NCBI RefSeq assembly: GCF_016653115.1
Contig: NZ_NHRX01000019.1
Location: 34,001 to 98,000, forward strand
Source: Rhodocyclus purpureus
Lineage (GTDB): Bacteria; Pseudomonadota; Gammaproteobacteria; Burkholderiales; Rhodocyclaceae
Length of the DNA stretch: 64,000 nucleotides
Reading direction: 5' to 3'
Each line of letters begins with the position of its first letter. The stretch's first letter is position 1. Positions 28,798 through 38,639 of this stretch are shown piece after piece. The translations under genes were made by a program, and so were the position numbers. The notes beneath the pieces were generated by a model. The model was not told where the DNA came from. It made no database searches and was given only the letters and a program-made list of their open reading frames with translations.

Positions 28798-29805
28798 TTA
28801 ACCTGCGGTCGCCCCCAGCCAGACGTCGAGACCCTGCGCGTTGAGTTCGAGGTCGGTGGCGAAGATGTCGACGATCTCCTCCGCCGGCAGGGTGCAGCCG
28901 AACGCGGCGCACTCGGCGAGCAGCAGTTCGGTCAGCCCGGCGCGGATGTGCGCGACGCGGTCGAAGGCCGAGGCGGCGTCGTCGTTGCGCGCGGCGGCGG
29001 CCTCCTCGTCCCTGGCGCGCTGCGCGATCGCCAGATGCGCGTCGAGCAAGCGGTGCAGCTGCGCGGCCTGGGCGGGAACGTCGCGCAACTGGCTGTAGTG
29101 CGTGAGATAGACCGCGTCGATCGGCAGCGCCGCGATGCGGTCGACGGTCGCGCGCATCGCTTCGGGCTCGAACTGCACGGGAGTCGTCGTCGGGAAGACG
29201 AACTGACGGTCGCCGACGTCGAGCTCGCGGTAGGAGAGGCCGAAGGCGTCACCGGTGAAGGCCGCACGACCGACCGGGTCGAACAGGACGAGGTGGTGGC
29301 GCGCGTGTCCCGGCGCGTCGAAGCAGACGAGTTCGCGCCCGCCGAGCGACAGGCGCTGGCCGTCGGCGGCCTCGATGATTCGTGATGGGTCGATCGGCAG
29401 CACCTCGCCGTAGAGCCGGCGCACCTCGTCGACGCCATAGACCGCCGCCGCACCGGCGACCAGCTTCGACGGGTCAGCCATGTGCCGCGCGCCGCGCGGA
29501 TGCACGACCAGGCGCGCCTTCGGGAAGGCGCGCATGAAGCTGCCGGCACCGCCGGCGTGGTCGAGGTGGATGTGCGTGAGGATCACGTAATCGACGCTGG
29601 CGTTGTCGAGTCCGAGCAGGGCGAGCGCCGCCTCGACGCGCGGCAGCGATTCGTTCACGCCGGTATCGACCAGCGCGACGCGCCCCGCATCGACGATCAG
29701 GTGGATCGAAGCGAGCAAGGGCCGGACGTAGCCGGCGTCGATCGCGTAAAGCCCGCGCGGGTAGCGGATGAGGTCTTCGGGGCGGAGGATTGCCGGAGGC
29801 TGCAT
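28798..29805 (-). CDS. Metallo-beta-lactamase-fold hydrolase
   Basis: The 335-residue protein has the binuclear metal motif THIHLDHAGG, a following H in VVHPRGARH, FTGDAFG for the bridging Asp, and a late LTHYSQL His. The C-terminal ~100 residues are helical (HLAIAQRARDEEAAAARND). The substrate is unknown; this group includes glyoxalase- and lactonase-like enzymes. The ATG at 29805 (MQPPAILRPEDLIRYPRGLY) is preferred to an upstream ATG at 29823. There is no signal peptide, so it is cytoplasmic. Confidence 0.85.
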   Translation of the reverse strand: MQPPAILRPEDLIRYPRGLYAIDAGYVRPLLASIHLIVDAGRVALVDTGVNESLPRVEAALALLGLDNASVDYVILTHIHLDHAGGAGSFMRAFPKARLVVHPRGARHMADPSKLVAGAAAVYGVDEVRRLYGEVLPIDPSRIIEAADGQRLSLGGRELVCFDAPGHARHHLVLFDPVGRAAFTGDAFGLSYRELDVGDRQFVFPTTTPVQFEPEAMRATVDRIAALPIDAVYLTHYSQLRDVPAQAAQLHRLLDAHLAIAQRARDEEAAAARNDDAASAFDRVAHIRAGLTELLLAECAAFGCTLPAEEIVDIFATDLELNAQGLDVWLGATAG

Positions 29806-29878
29806 GGACGCGACACCTTTCAACGATGCGTAAGAAAGATCCGCATGATAAACGATGCAGCCGGCGAGCGCGCCTGCC

Positions 29879-30412
29879 TCAGGCGATGCGCTCGGCGAAG
29901 TAGCGGCGGAACTTGGCGATCTTCGGCGCGATCACGGCCTGGCAGTAGCCCTGGCGCGGGTGCAGCGCGTAGTAGTCCTGGTGGTAATCCTCGGCCGGGA
30001 AGAAGGCCGGCGCTGCTTCGAGCTCGGTGACGATCGGCGCGTCGTACTCGCCGGCGATCGTGGCGATGGTTTCCTCGGCGGCGGCCTGCTGCTCGGGCGA
30101 ATGATGGAAGATCACCGAGCGGTACTGGGTGCCGACGTCGGCGCCCTGGCGGTTCAGGGTGGTCGGGTCGTGAATCGCGAAGAATACCTGCAGGAGCTCG
30201 CGGTAGGAGAGCACGGCCGGGTCGAAGACGACGCGCACCACCTCGGCGTGGCCGGTGCGACCGGTACACACCGCCTCGTAGCTCGGGTTCGGCTGTGGCC
30301 CGCCGCTGTAGCCCGAAACGACCGACTCGACGCCGCGTAACTGGCGGAAGACCGCGTCGAGACACCAGAAACAACCGCCGCCGAGGGTGGCGGTCTCGCG
30401 TTGATTGCTCAT
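29879..30412 (-). CDS. msrA: Peptide-methionine (S)-S-oxide reductase MsrA
   Basis: The 177-residue protein has the catalytic GGGCFWC (C14, with C17 nearby), then YSGG, GHAEVV, RQGADVGTQYRS and EDYHQDYY. It repairs the S epimer of methionine sulfoxide. GAGGAGGA six bases before the ATG at 30412 fixes the start (an ATG at 30427 is also in frame). It has no signal peptide. The matching MsrB is encoded 9.4 kb away at 39818. Confidence 0.96.
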   Translation of the reverse strand: MSNQRETATLGGGCFWCLDAVFRQLRGVESVVSGYSGGPQPNPSYEAVCTGRTGHAEVVRVVFDPAVLSYRELLQVFFAIHDPTTLNRQGADVGTQYRSVIFHHSPEQQAAAEETIATIAGEYDAPIVTELEAAPAFFPAEDYHQDYYALHPRQGYCQAVIAPKIAKFRRYFAERIA

Positions 30413-30580
30413 CAAATTCCTCCTCAAGAAGCTTCAGCGTGCCTGCCTTCGACAGCGGCGCGCCGGATCGTTCCCGGCCTCGCGCACGGCCAGGCCGCCT
30501 CCGGCGAAGAGCGAGTCAGCAGGAAAAAGTCTGGCGCGATACACTGGTCGTTCCTGTCGATCTTACTTGCGAGGTGTGCA

Positions 30581-31003
30581 ATGAAGCTGCGTTTCCTGCC
30601 GGCGCTGTGCCTGGCGCTGGTATTGCCGGGCACGGCCCCGGCCGAGCAGGCGTATCCGACCGTCGAGCTCTTGTCGACGACGACGACTGCGATCGGCGAG
30701 CCGATCCGCTATCCGACCAGCGGCCCGGCGCGCATCACCGCGAACATCGTCACCATCGCCCCGGGTGCCGACAGCCTGCTGCACCGTCATCCGGCGCCAC
30801 TGGTCGCCTACATCCTCGACGGCGAGGTCACCGTCGATTACGGCGCGGCGGGACGCAAGGTCTTCCGCAAGGGCGAGGCGATGGTCGAGGCGATGGCGCT
30901 CCCGCACCGGGGAATGAACTTCGGCAGTGAGCCGGTGCGCATCCTCGCCATCCATCTCGGCGCCGAGGGAACGGCCAACGTCGCCCTCGAGGACAAGAAA
31001 TAG
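30581..31003 (+). CDS. Exported cupin-domain protein
   Basis: The 140-residue protein has a signal peptide (residues 1 to about 22, LPALCLALVLPGTAPA) and a single cupin barrel: DSLLHRHPAPLVAYILDGEV with two His metal ligands, GEAMVEAMALPHRGMN with the later His. It is probably a periplasmic metal-binding protein of unknown role. GCGAGGTG lies before the ATG at 30581. It is divergent from msrA and followed by repeat DNA. Confidence 0.82.
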   Translation: MKLRFLPALCLALVLPGTAPAEQAYPTVELLSTTTTAIGEPIRYPTSGPARITANIVTIAPGADSLLHRHPAPLVAYILDGEVTVDYGAAGRKVFRKGEAMVEAMALPHRGMNFGSEPVRILAIHLGAEGTANVALEDKK

Positions 31004-31027
31004 TATTCCGTTCCCAAGCCAAGGTCG

Positions 31028-31128
31028 GAACAATTTCGTGAAGCAGCGGCCGGGCTGATCTGGCGAAGCCGCCACGATCGGCAGCCCGTCAACTGGATGG
31101 CCACGGCGCTGCGCGCCTCGCAATGACG
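31028..31128 (-). repeat. Module D plus half copy of repeat A (inverted)
   Basis: GGAACAATTTCGTGAAGCAG (from 31028) is the reverse complement of the segment ending near 59245. The similarity continues for about 65 bp (module D). It runs into the half-element 31093-31128 (CTGGATGGCCACGGCGCTGC to CAATGACG), the inverted left end of repeat A. This half lacks its partner end. Confidence 0.65.
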
Positions 31129-31287
31129 GCAGTGTCGGGAGTACATGGAGAGGGGCCAAGAGCGTAACCGTCATCGCGAGCCCGCAGGGCGTGGCGATCC
31201 AGTACGTAGGACTGTCATCGGATCGCCCGAACTGGCGAGGCCGCGAACGAACTGGATGGTCACGGCGCTGCGCGCCTCGCCATGATC
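31129..31287 (-). repeat. Inverted full copy of repeat A with the 41-bp spacer, abutting parC
   Basis: The spacer at 31129-31169 (GGAGTACATGGAGAGGGGCC, then AAGAGCGTAACC) is the inverted form of the spacer in the 27.2-kb array. The A copy runs 31170-31287 and its last bases (CCTCGCCATGATCG) touch the parC stop codon at 31289. The unit is therefore another, inverted copy of the 163-bp tandem unit. It fills the gap 31004-31288. Confidence 0.8.
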
Positions 31288-31288
31288 G

Positions 31289-33598
31289 TCAACGCTTGAC
31301 CGGTCCGACGCCGACGACGATGCCGTTCTTCGGCAGGTGGCTGCCCTTGGCGCCGCGGTGCACGCGGTGCTGTTCGAGTTCGTCGCCGGCCAGCGTCAGC
31401 GGCATGACGCGGCCGCGGATGTCGAGCTGGAGGACGAGCTTGTCGCCGACCACCGGCAGCAGACAGGCGAGCTGCGCGCCGGGGTCGAGGCCGACCAGCT
31501 TGACGCCCTTGCCCTTGTCGAGCTCGCGCAATTCGACGAAGGGGAAGACCGCGAAGCGGCCGGCGCTGGTGCTGCCGCCGATCCACAGCCCGCGCGTGTC
31601 GGCCGGCAAGGCCAGCGGCGGCAAGGGCGCCTCGCCTTCTTCGAGGGTCAGGAAGGTCTTCCCCGAACGCGGGCGCGCGACCAGGTTCTTCAGCGCGCTG
31701 ACGAAGCCGTAGCCGCCCTGTCCGGCGAACAGGTACCTGCTCTCGGGATCGGCCGAGAGCAGATGGAGCAGCCGCGCACCGTTCTGGATCTCGATCAGCG
31801 TGGTGATCGGAACGCCGTCACCGCGACCGGTCGGCGCCTCGGACGCCATGAACGAGTAGGCGCGACCGGCGCTGTCGAGCAGCACGACCGGCAACACGCT
31901 GCGCGTCTCGACCGCGGCGAGCAGTGCGTCGCCGGGCTTGAATGCGAGTTGCGCGAGGTCGAGTCCGTGCCCCTTGGCCGCGCGCAGCCAGCCGTTCTTC
32001 GACAGGATCACCGTCACCGGCTCGTCGGCGACCGCAGCCACCGGCAGCGAGGACGAAGCGACCGCCTCCTCCTCGATCAAGGTGCGCCGGTCGTCGCCGA
32101 AACGTGCGGCGTCGGCCTCGATCTCCTTGACAATCGCCTCGCGCATCGCCTTGTCCGAGCCGAGCAGCTTTTCGAGCTTGGCCTTCTCCTTCGTGAGTTC
32201 GGCGACTTCCTTTTCCAGCTTGATCCATTCGAGGCGCGCGAGCTGGCGCAGGCGGATCTCGAGGATGTCCTGCGCCTGCACTTCGGAGAGGCCGAAGGCG
32301 TTCATCAGCGCCGACTTCGGCTCGTCGCTCTCGCGGATGATGCGGATCACCTCGTCGATGTGCAAGAGCGCGATCTTGCGCCCTTCGAGGATGTGCAGGC
32401 GACGATCGACCTCATCGAGGCGGTGCCGGCAGCGGCGGGTGACGGTCGTGAAGCGGAAGTCGGCCCACTCGGCGATCAGCATCTTCACCGACTTGCGGCA
32501 GGGATTGCCGTCGAGGCCGACAACGGTGAGATTAACCTTGACCGAGGATTCGAGGCTGGTCGCCGAGAAGAGGAAGGCCATCAGCTCGTCGCGGTTCACC
32601 TTCGAGGTCTTCGGCTCGATGACGAGGCGCACCGCGGTCGATTTGTCCGACTCGTCGCGCGCGTTGTCGATCAGAGAGAGGACGCGCTGCCTGGCGGCGA
32701 CCTGCTGTGGCTTCAGCTTGTCCTTCTTCGGGTCCTTCAGCTTCGGATCGGCGAGCGCGTCGAGTTCCTCGAGCACCTTCTTCGCCGAACAGCCGGGCGG
32801 GAATTCGGTGATCACCACCTGCCACTGGTTGCGCGCGAGTTCCTCGACCTCGTAGCGCGCGCGCACGCGCAGCGAGCCCTGCCCGCTCTCGTAGGCGGAG
32901 CGGATGTCGGCCGCCGGCGAGATCAGCTTGCCGCCCCCCGGGAAATCCGGTCCGGGCAGGTGCTGCATCAGCTCGTCGGTGGTGAGATCCGGGTTGCGGA
33001 TCTGCGCGACGCAGGCGGCGGCGACTTCGCGCAAGTTGTGCGGCGGCAGGTCGCAGGCCATGCCGACGGCGATGCCCGAGGCGCCGTTCAGGAGCGTGAA
33101 CGGCAGCCTGGCCGGCAGCACCTTCGGCTCCTGGAACGAGCCGTCGTAGTTGTCCTGGAAATCGACGGTACCGAGCCCCACTTCGGCAAGCAGCAGTTCG
33201 GCGATCGGCGCCAGGCGGATTTCCGTATAGCGCATCGCCGCCGCCGTGTCACCGTCGAGCGAACCGAAGTTGCCCTGCCCGTCCATCAGCGGGTAACGCA
33301 CGGTGAAGTCCTGCGCCAAGCGCACCATCGCGTCGTAAACCGCGGTGTCGCCGTGCGGGTGCAGCTTGCCGAGCACGTCGCCGACGACGCGCGCCGACTT
33401 CACCGGCTTCGCGTCGGACTTTTGCCCGGCCTCCCACATGCTGTAGAGGATGCGCTTCTGCACCGGCTTCTGGCCGTCGTGCACCATCGGGATGGCGCGG
33501 TCCTTGACCGCCATGATCGCGTAGGCGAGGTAGGCGCGTTCGGCAAAGCTGCCGATGGGAACGCCCTCGCGTTGTTGTTCTTCGGGAAGGGTGCTCAT
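31289..33598 (-). CDS. parC: DNA topoisomerase IV subunit A
   Basis: The 769-residue protein is the DNA-cleaving subunit that decatenates chromosomes with ParE. It has the GyrA/ParC winged-helix domain with the catalytic Tyr in [13 protein letters not shown]. The quinolone-resistance region is [20 protein letters not shown], and a short C-terminal beta-pinwheel follows. The second ATG (33598, MSTLPEE) has GAGGA six bases upstream; the first (33604) overlaps the parE stop. It forms an operon with parE. An A repeat touches its stop codon. Confidence 0.97.
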   Translation of the reverse strand: MSTLPEEQQREGVPIGSFAERAYLAYAIMAVKDRAIPMVHDGQKPVQKRILYSMWEAGQKSDAKPVKSARVVGDVLGKLHPHGDTAVYDAMVRLAQDFTVRYPLMDGQGNFGSLDGDTAAAMRYTEIRLAPIAELLLAEVGLGTVDFQDNYDGSFQEPKVLPARLPFTLLNGASGIAVGMACDLPPHNLREVAAACVAQIRNPDLTTDELMQHLPGPDFPGGGKLISPAADIRSAYESGQGSLRVRARYEVEELARNQWQVVITEFPPGCSAKKVLEELDALADPKLKDPKKDKLKPQQVAARQRVLSLIDNARDESDKSTAVRLVIEPKTSKVNRDELMAFLFSATSLESSVKVNLTVVGLDGNPCRKSVKMLIAEWADFRFTTVTRRCRHRLDEVDRRLHILEGRKIALLHIDEVIRIIRESDEPKSALMNAFGLSEVQAQDILEIRLRQLARLEWIKLEKEVAELTKEKAKLEKLLGSDKAMREAIVKEIEADAARFGDDRRTLIEEEAVASSSLPVAAVADEPVTVILSKNGWLRAAKGHGLDLAQLAFKPGDALLAAVETRSVLPVVLLDSAGRAYSFMASEAPTGRGDGVPITTLIEIQNGARLLHLLSADPESRYLFAGQGGYGFVSALKNLVARPRSGKTFLTLEEGEAPLPPLALPADTRGLWIGGSTSAGRFAVFPFVELRELDKGKGVKLVGLDPGAQLACLLPVVGDKLVLQLDIRGRVMPLTLAGDELEQHRVHRGAKGSHLPKNGIVVGVGPVKR

Positions 33599-33600
33599 GG

Positions 33601-35622
33601 TCATTCCTCGATCTGGTAGCCGGCGCGCGACATCCAGTCGCGCCGCCAGGCGGCTTCCTTGCGCGCCATCAGGTGGCCGAACAGCGCCTGCGTCTCGCCC
33701 AGGCCGTCGTCGTCAGCGGGCAGCTCGACACGCAGCAGGCGGCGCGTGTCCGGCGACATCGTCGTCTCCCACAGTTCCTCGCGCGACATCTCGCCCAAGC
33801 CCTTGAAGCGCGAGGTGCGGATGTCGCGGTAGCCTTCCTTGCCCAGCCGGTCCAGCACAGCCTGCAGCTCGTTGCCGTCCATCGCGTACAGCTTGCGCGC
33901 CGGCCGCGACTTGCCGGCCGCTGCGGCATCGACGCGGTAGAGCGGCGCCTGCGCGATGTAAAGGTGACCGGCCGCGATCACCTGGGGGAAGTGGCGGAAG
34001 AAGAGGGTCAAGAGGAGCGTCGTGATGTGCAGGCCGTCGTCGTCCGCGTCGGCCATGATCGCGATCGTGTGGTAGCGCAGGTTGGCGAGCACCTTGCCGA
34101 CGTCGGCAGCCGGATCGAACGCATGCGGGTCGATGCCGATCGCCACCGCGATGTCGTGCACTTCGGCATTCGACAGCACCGTGTCGCCGCCGACCTCCCA
34201 GGTGTTCTCGATCTTGCCCTTCAGGGGCAGGATCGCCTGGTTGTCCTTGTTGCGCGCCTGCTTGGCGCTGCCGCCGGCCGAGTCGCCCTCGACCAGGAAC
34301 AGCTCGCACTCGGCCGGGTCGGCGCTCGCGCACTCGGTGAGCTTGCCGGGCAACTGGCTCACGCCTGAAGAACGCTTGCGCTCGACCTTCTGCCCCTCGC
34401 GCAGCCGCGCGCGTGCGTGGTTGAGCGCGAGGTCGGCGATCGCGCGTGCCGATTCGATGTTGGCGATCAGCCACGATTCGAGCCGCGGCTTGACCATCTC
34501 GACGATCAGCTTGTGCGCCTCGCGCGAATCGAGCCGCTCCTTGACCTGGCCGCGGAACTGCGGGTCGAGCAAGCGCGCCGAGAGGACGAAGCGCACGTTG
34601 CGCCAGGTGTCCTCGGCCGACAGCTTCACCCCCTTGCTCATCAGCCCGTGGCTCTCGGCGAAGCGCTTCACCGCCTCGAACAGCGCCGTGCGCAGCCCGG
34701 ACTCGTGCGTGCCGCCACTGAAGGTCGGAATCAGGTTCACGTACGACTCGCCCGAGGTTCCGGAGTCCTCGGTCCAGCACAGCGCCCAGGCTGCGCCCTC
34801 GCCCTCGGCGAAGGAAGACTCGTCGGCCGCCGTGGCCCAGCCCTCGCCGGCGAACATCTCGCCGACCCGCTCGCCCTCGCCGACCATCTCGGCGAGGTAG
34901 TCGGGCAGGCCGTTGGCGTAATGCCACTCGCGCTCGGCGAAGCCACCGTCCTTCTGCTCGACGCGCAGCAGCGTCCTGACTCCCGGCAGCAGCACCGACT
35001 TGGCGCGCAGCATGCGCTCGATCTCGTCCTGCGGGATGCGCTGCGACTCGAAGTACTTCATGTCCGGCCAGACGCGCACGCGCGTCCCCGACGCGGCGCT
35101 GACGCCCTCGGCGGTCTTGCGCTGGGTCGTCAGCGGCTCGGCGATCTCGCCGCCGTTGGCAAAGGCGAGGCGGTAGGCCTTGCCGCCGCGGCGGATGTCG
35201 ACCTCGAGCCGGGTCGACAAGGCGTTGGTCACCGAGACGCCGACCCCGTGCAGGCCGCCGGAGAACTTGTAGGCGGAGCCCGCGTCCTGCTTGTGGAACT
35301 TGCCGCCGGCGTGCAGCTCGCAGAAGACGAGCTGTACCGCCGGCACCTTCTCGACCGGGTGGATATCGACCGGGATGCCGCGGCCGTCGTCCTCGACGGC
35401 AACGGAGTTGTCGAGGAAGAGCGTCACCGTGATGTTGCGCGCGAAGCCGGCGAGCGCCTCGTCGGCGGCGTTGTCGATCACTTCCTGGAGGATGTGCGCG
35501 CAGGAGTCGGTGCGCGTGTACATCCCGGGCCTGAGCTTGACCGGTTCGAGTCCGCGCAGGACATCGATGTCGCTGGCACTGTAGTTGTTGTTCGGAGTGT
35601 TGGCACTGCTGGCTTTGGCCAT
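33601..35622 (-). CDS. parE: DNA topoisomerase IV subunit B
   Basis: The 673-residue protein is the ATPase subunit. The GHKL ATP site is visible in [24 protein letters not shown] and [14 protein letters not shown]. The TOPRIM domain has [19 protein letters not shown] and [11 protein letters not shown] for Mg ions. The C-terminal ParC-interacting region ends RAGYQIEE. The length fits ParE, not the longer GyrB. Its stop overlaps the first possible parC ATG, showing coupled translation. Confidence 0.97.
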   Translation of the reverse strand: MAKASSANTPNNNYSASDIDVLRGLEPVKLRPGMYTRTDSCAHILQEVIDNAADEALAGFARNITVTLFLDNSVAVEDDGRGIPVDIHPVEKVPAVQLVFCELHAGGKFHKQDAGSAYKFSGGLHGVGVSVTNALSTRLEVDIRRGGKAYRLAFANGGEIAEPLTTQRKTAEGVSAASGTRVRVWPDMKYFESQRIPQDEIERMLRAKSVLLPGVRTLLRVEQKDGGFAEREWHYANGLPDYLAEMVGEGERVGEMFAGEGWATAADESSFAEGEGAAWALCWTEDSGTSGESYVNLIPTFSGGTHESGLRTALFEAVKRFAESHGLMSKGVKLSAEDTWRNVRFVLSARLLDPQFRGQVKERLDSREAHKLIVEMVKPRLESWLIANIESARAIADLALNHARARLREGQKVERKRSSGVSQLPGKLTECASADPAECELFLVEGDSAGGSAKQARNKDNQAILPLKGKIENTWEVGGDTVLSNAEVHDIAVAIGIDPHAFDPAADVGKVLANLRYHTIAIMADADDDGLHITTLLLTLFFRHFPQVIAAGHLYIAQAPLYRVDAAAAGKSRPARKLYAMDGNELQAVLDRLGKEGYRDIRTSRFKGLGEMSREELWETTMSPDTRRLLRVELPADDDGLGETQALFGHLMARKEAAWRRDWMSRAGYQIEE

Positions 35623-35801
35623 GCGGCAAAATCCTTAGAGTGAAACTGGCTGGGCGTGCAGCCGGCAATATCGCATCGAGTCGCTGCAGATCAATGACTT
35701 GCCGGCAATACGGCGAACCGGGAGGCTTGTCCCGACGCCGATGGGACGCGATTATTCCAAAACCCGGCGCCTATTTCCCGTTTTTCTGCAATGGCGGCGC
35801 T

Positions 35802-36107
35802 TCAGAGCGGATGCGCCTCGACCCAGGCGATGCACCCGCGGCGCCCCCCGCGCAGCAGGCGGGCGAGCCTGCGCTCGGCGTCGGCGAGGGTCGGGCAGGC
35901 CGGCTCGGGATAGGCATTGCCGGCCGCCCAGCGACCGTCGGCCAGCGGCAGCGTGGCGACGTGGCGGCCGCCGTCGATGCGGGCGACGATCGCCTCGCCT
36001 TGCACACGCAGCCAGCTGGCGACGACGAGGTCCTGCGCCTCGTCGCGCGGCAGCTTCATCGCCACCAGCGCATCGAGCGGCGAATCGTGCTCGGCGCAGA
36101 CGATCAC
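35802..36107 (-). CDS. Small hypothetical protein, possibly truncated upstream by a REP
   Basis: About 101 residues read as real protein (VIVCAEHDSPLDALVAMKL, DEAQDLVVASWLRVQGEAIV, CPTLADAERRLARLLRG, ending VEAHPL). No family is recognised. The only nearby start is a GTG at 36107 without a ribosome-binding site. The frame stays open further upstream but passes through a REP-like palindrome (36140-36164), where coding character fades. It may be a gene whose 5' part was displaced by the repeat, or a chance frame. The 179 bp to parE hold nothing else recognisable. Confidence 0.4.
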   Translation of the reverse strand: MIVCAEHDSPLDALVAMKLPRDEAQDLVVASWLRVQGEAIVARIDGGRHVATLPLADGRWAAGNAYPEPACPTLADAERRLARLLRGGRRGCIAWVEAHPL

Positions 36108-36139
36108 CGGGAAGTAGCGTCGCAGCGCGGCAGACGCAG

Positions 36140-36164
36140 TTCGCGGCTGACGCCGCTCCCACGA
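36140..36164. repeat. REP-like palindrome (family 2)
   Basis: TTCGCGGCTGACGCCGCTCC followed by CACGA, identical in its core to the copy at 28687. It sits within the upstream extension of the hypothetical frame at 35802 and 170 bp before the Ubi hydroxylase start. Confidence 0.6.
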
Positions 36165-36333
36165 AACGCAGGCATCGTCCTCCGCTCGGAGGCCGGCAGC
36201 GGCGTCGGCGAGAACGGGGACGGAACGGGAGACGGCGTTGGCAGCGGGCATGGCCGCGATGAGAGCACACGCCGCCGTGCTTGTAAAATCGGCGCTCGGC
36301 GAGGCACAATCGCCGCTTGCCGGAGCTATTCGC

Positions 36334-37548
36334 ATGCAATTCGACGTACTCATCGTCGGCGGCGGCCTCGCCGGTCTGGCGCTGGCCTGCGCGCTGCGCG
36401 ACACGCGGCTGCAGATCGCGCTGATCGAAGGCCGTCCCGAGGCCCCCCGCCGTTTCCGTCCCTCCATCGCTTCTTCGCCGACGCCCGGCGAGAACGAGGA
36501 CTGGGACGCGCGCGTCTATGCGCTGAGCCCGGCCAACGCCCGCTTCCTCGAGCGCATCGGCGCTTGGAAGCACCTCGACGCGACGCGCATGGAAGCGGTG
36601 CGCGAGATGCAGGTCTTCGGCGACGAGGACGCGCGCCTCGACTTTGCCGCCGAAGACAGCGGTTGCCGCGAACTGTGCTGGATCCTCGAATCGTCGCTGA
36701 TGGCCGACGAACTGTGGGAGAACGTCAAGCGGCAGAGCAACGTCCGCCTGTTCCGCCCGGCAGCACCGGCCGCGCTCGCACTCGACCCAACCGGCCAGGC
36801 CGATGCACGGCTGACGCTGGCCGACGGTCGCGAGATCAGCGCGCGCCTCGTGGTCGGCGCCGACGGTCGCGAGTCCTGGCTGCGCCAGGCGGCCGGACTT
36901 GCCGCCAGCAGCGTCTCCTACGACGAGCTCGGCGTCGTCGCCAACTACGCCTGCGAGCGTCCTCACCGCAGCACCGCGCGCCAGTGGTTCCGCGACGACG
37001 GCATCCTCGCCTGGCTGCCGCTGCCCGGCAACCGCTTCTCGATCGTCTGGTCGACCGACAGCGCCCACGCCGAAACCCTGCTCGCGCTGCCCGCCGAGGA
37101 ACTCGCCGAGCGCGTGCGGCAGGCCGGCGACAACGCCCTCGGCCGCCTGCGCACGCTGACGCCGGCGGCGGGCTTCCCGCTCGGCCTGTTGCGCGTGCCG
37201 ACGACGATTGCGCCGCGCGTCGCGCTGATCGGCGACGCCGCGCACGGCATTCACCCGCTCTCCGGACACGGCATCAACCTGGGTTATCAGGATGCCGCGG
37301 CGCTCGCCGGACTGCTCGCCGCGACGCCTGCCTGGCAGGACATCGGCGACGAGCGCCTGCTGCGTCGCTACCAGCGCGCGCGACGCGAGGAAACGCTCCT
37401 GTTCACCAACGCCACCGACGCGCTGCACCGGCTGTTCAAGTCGCGCCTGCCCGGGCTGCCGCAGCTGCGCAGCGCCGGGCTCGGCTTCACCCAGCGCTCG
37501 CCGCAACTCAAGAACATGCTCGTCCGCTACGCACTCGGCGGCGCCTGA
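36334..37548 (+). CDS. UbiH/UbiF/Coq6-family FAD-dependent monooxygenase
   Basis: The 404-residue protein begins with the FAD-binding MQFDVLIVGGGLAGLALACA. It has the middle motif LVVGADGRESWLRQ and the second FAD signature LIGDAAHGIHPLSGHGINLG, which defines ubiquinone-biosynthesis hydroxylases. It should add a hydroxyl to the ubiquinone ring; the exact carbon cannot be told from sequence. CGGAG lies upstream of the ATG at 36334. It is followed 149 bp later by dsbC on the same strand, a gene order I recall from other betaproteobacteria. Confidence 0.9.
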   Translation: MQFDVLIVGGGLAGLALACALRDTRLQIALIEGRPEAPRRFRPSIASSPTPGENEDWDARVYALSPANARFLERIGAWKHLDATRMEAVREMQVFGDEDARLDFAAEDSGCRELCWILESSLMADELWENVKRQSNVRLFRPAAPAALALDPTGQADARLTLADGREISARLVVGADGRESWLRQAAGLAASSVSYDELGVVANYACERPHRSTARQWFRDDGILAWLPLPGNRFSIVWSTDSAHAETLLALPAEELAERVRQAGDNALGRLRTLTPAAGFPLGLLRVPTTIAPRVALIGDAAHGIHPLSGHGINLGYQDAAALAGLLAATPAWQDIGDERLLRRYQRARREETLLFTNATDALHRLFKSRLPGLPQLRSAGLGFTQRSPQLKNMLVRYALGGA

Positions 37549-37697
37549 ATCAGGTCGCGACGCCGCCGGGGCGGGACAGATCTGCCCCGCCGCTCACCTC
37601 CCCCGTCCAGTGTGCCCGCCGGCGCCCGGACAGCAAGTTCATCACGTCTCCCGCAACCCCGGCGTCTTCCGGCGCCCCTCACCGGCCAGGACATCCC

Positions 37698-38426
37698 ATG
37701 CTCAGAAAACTCTCTTCCCGCGCGCTGATCGCCCCCGTCTTCGCCCTCGCCGCAGCGCTGAGTGCGTCCGCCCTTGCCGACGAAGCCAGCGTCAAGAAGG
37801 CGATGGAAGCCAAGCTCGGCGGCAAGGTCGACAGCGTCGTCAGGACGCCTTATCCGAACCTCTACGAGGTCTTCGCCGACGGCCAGATCGTGTACACGGA
37901 CGAGAAGCAGACGACGATCTTCGTCGGCACGCTGATCGACGGCAAGACGATGAAGAACGTCACCGCCGAACGCCTGCAGAAACTGACCGCGATCCGTTTC
38001 AGCCAGCTGCCGCTCGAGCAGGCGGTGAAGATCGTCCGTGGCGACGGCAAGCGCGTCTTCGCCACCTTCGAGGACCCGAACTGCGGCTACTGCAAGCGTC
38101 TGGCCAAGGAGGTCACGCGCCTCGACAACGTCACGCTCTACGTCTTCCTCTACCCGATCCTGTCGCCCGACTCGCTCGAAAAATCGAACAAGATCTGGTG
38201 CGCGGCCGACCGCGGCAAGGCCTGGACCGACTGGATGGCCGACGGCAAGGCCCCGGCCGGCAAGGGTGACTGCGACACTTCCGCCATCCAGAAGAACGTC
38301 GACCTCGGTCACAAGCTCGGCATCAACGGCACGCCGACGATCTTCTTCACCGACGGCGAGCGCATCCCCGGCGCGGTGCCGATCGCCAAGATCGAGCAGA
38401 AGCTCGCGCAGACCGCGGCGAAATGA
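37698..38426 (+). CDS. dsbC: Thiol:disulfide interchange protein DsbC
   Basis: The 242-residue precursor has a signal peptide ending near ALA-DEA (residue 27). An N-terminal dimerisation domain is followed by a thioredoxin-fold domain with the active site C129-G-Y-C132, the structural disulfide pair in IWCAADRG...GDCDTS, and the cis-Pro loop NGTPTIFF. It is a periplasmic isomerase that reshuffles wrong disulfides. The ATG at 37698 has CAGGA upstream. Confidence 0.95.
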   Translation: MLRKLSSRALIAPVFALAAALSASALADEASVKKAMEAKLGGKVDSVVRTPYPNLYEVFADGQIVYTDEKQTTIFVGTLIDGKTMKNVTAERLQKLTAIRFSQLPLEQAVKIVRGDGKRVFATFEDPNCGYCKRLAKEVTRLDNVTLYVFLYPILSPDSLEKSNKIWCAADRGKAWTDWMADGKAPAGKGDCDTSAIQKNVDLGHKLGINGTPTIFFTDGERIPGAVPIAKIEQKLAQTAAK

Positions 38427-38468
38427 GCGCCTTCGCTGCCTCCGCCGTGAGCGTTCCTTGAACCCTTG

Positions 38469-38543
38469 ATTCGGGCCTTACGGCCCTCCCACGAGAGCCC
38501 ATGGCACCGGCTGGTTTTCGTGGGAGCGGCGGCAGCTGCGAAA
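38469..38543. repeat. REP-like pair (family 2, inverted doublet)
   Basis: ATTCGGGCCTTACGGCCCTC plus CCACGAG (38469-38494) faces TTTCGTGGGAGCGGCGGCAG plus CTGCGAA (38517-38543) across ~22 bp. The paired inverted arrangement resembles a BIME. It lies between the convergent dsbC and alpha/beta hydrolase genes; the tail of module B (GCCATGATCGTTAACGCAGC) follows to about 38601. Confidence 0.6.
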
Positions 38544-38639
38544 GAGCGCGTTTCATGGCGTGGGGCGGCGGACGTCGCCATGATCGTTAACGCAGCGTAA
38601 CCCGACAGAAAAACCCTGCGCCAACCCGACTTGCGCGGC

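Noticed and set aside
31337..33619. A 760-codon plus-strand frame over parC
   Set aside because: It is fully antisense to parC and has no recognisable domain; it arises from GC-rich third positions.
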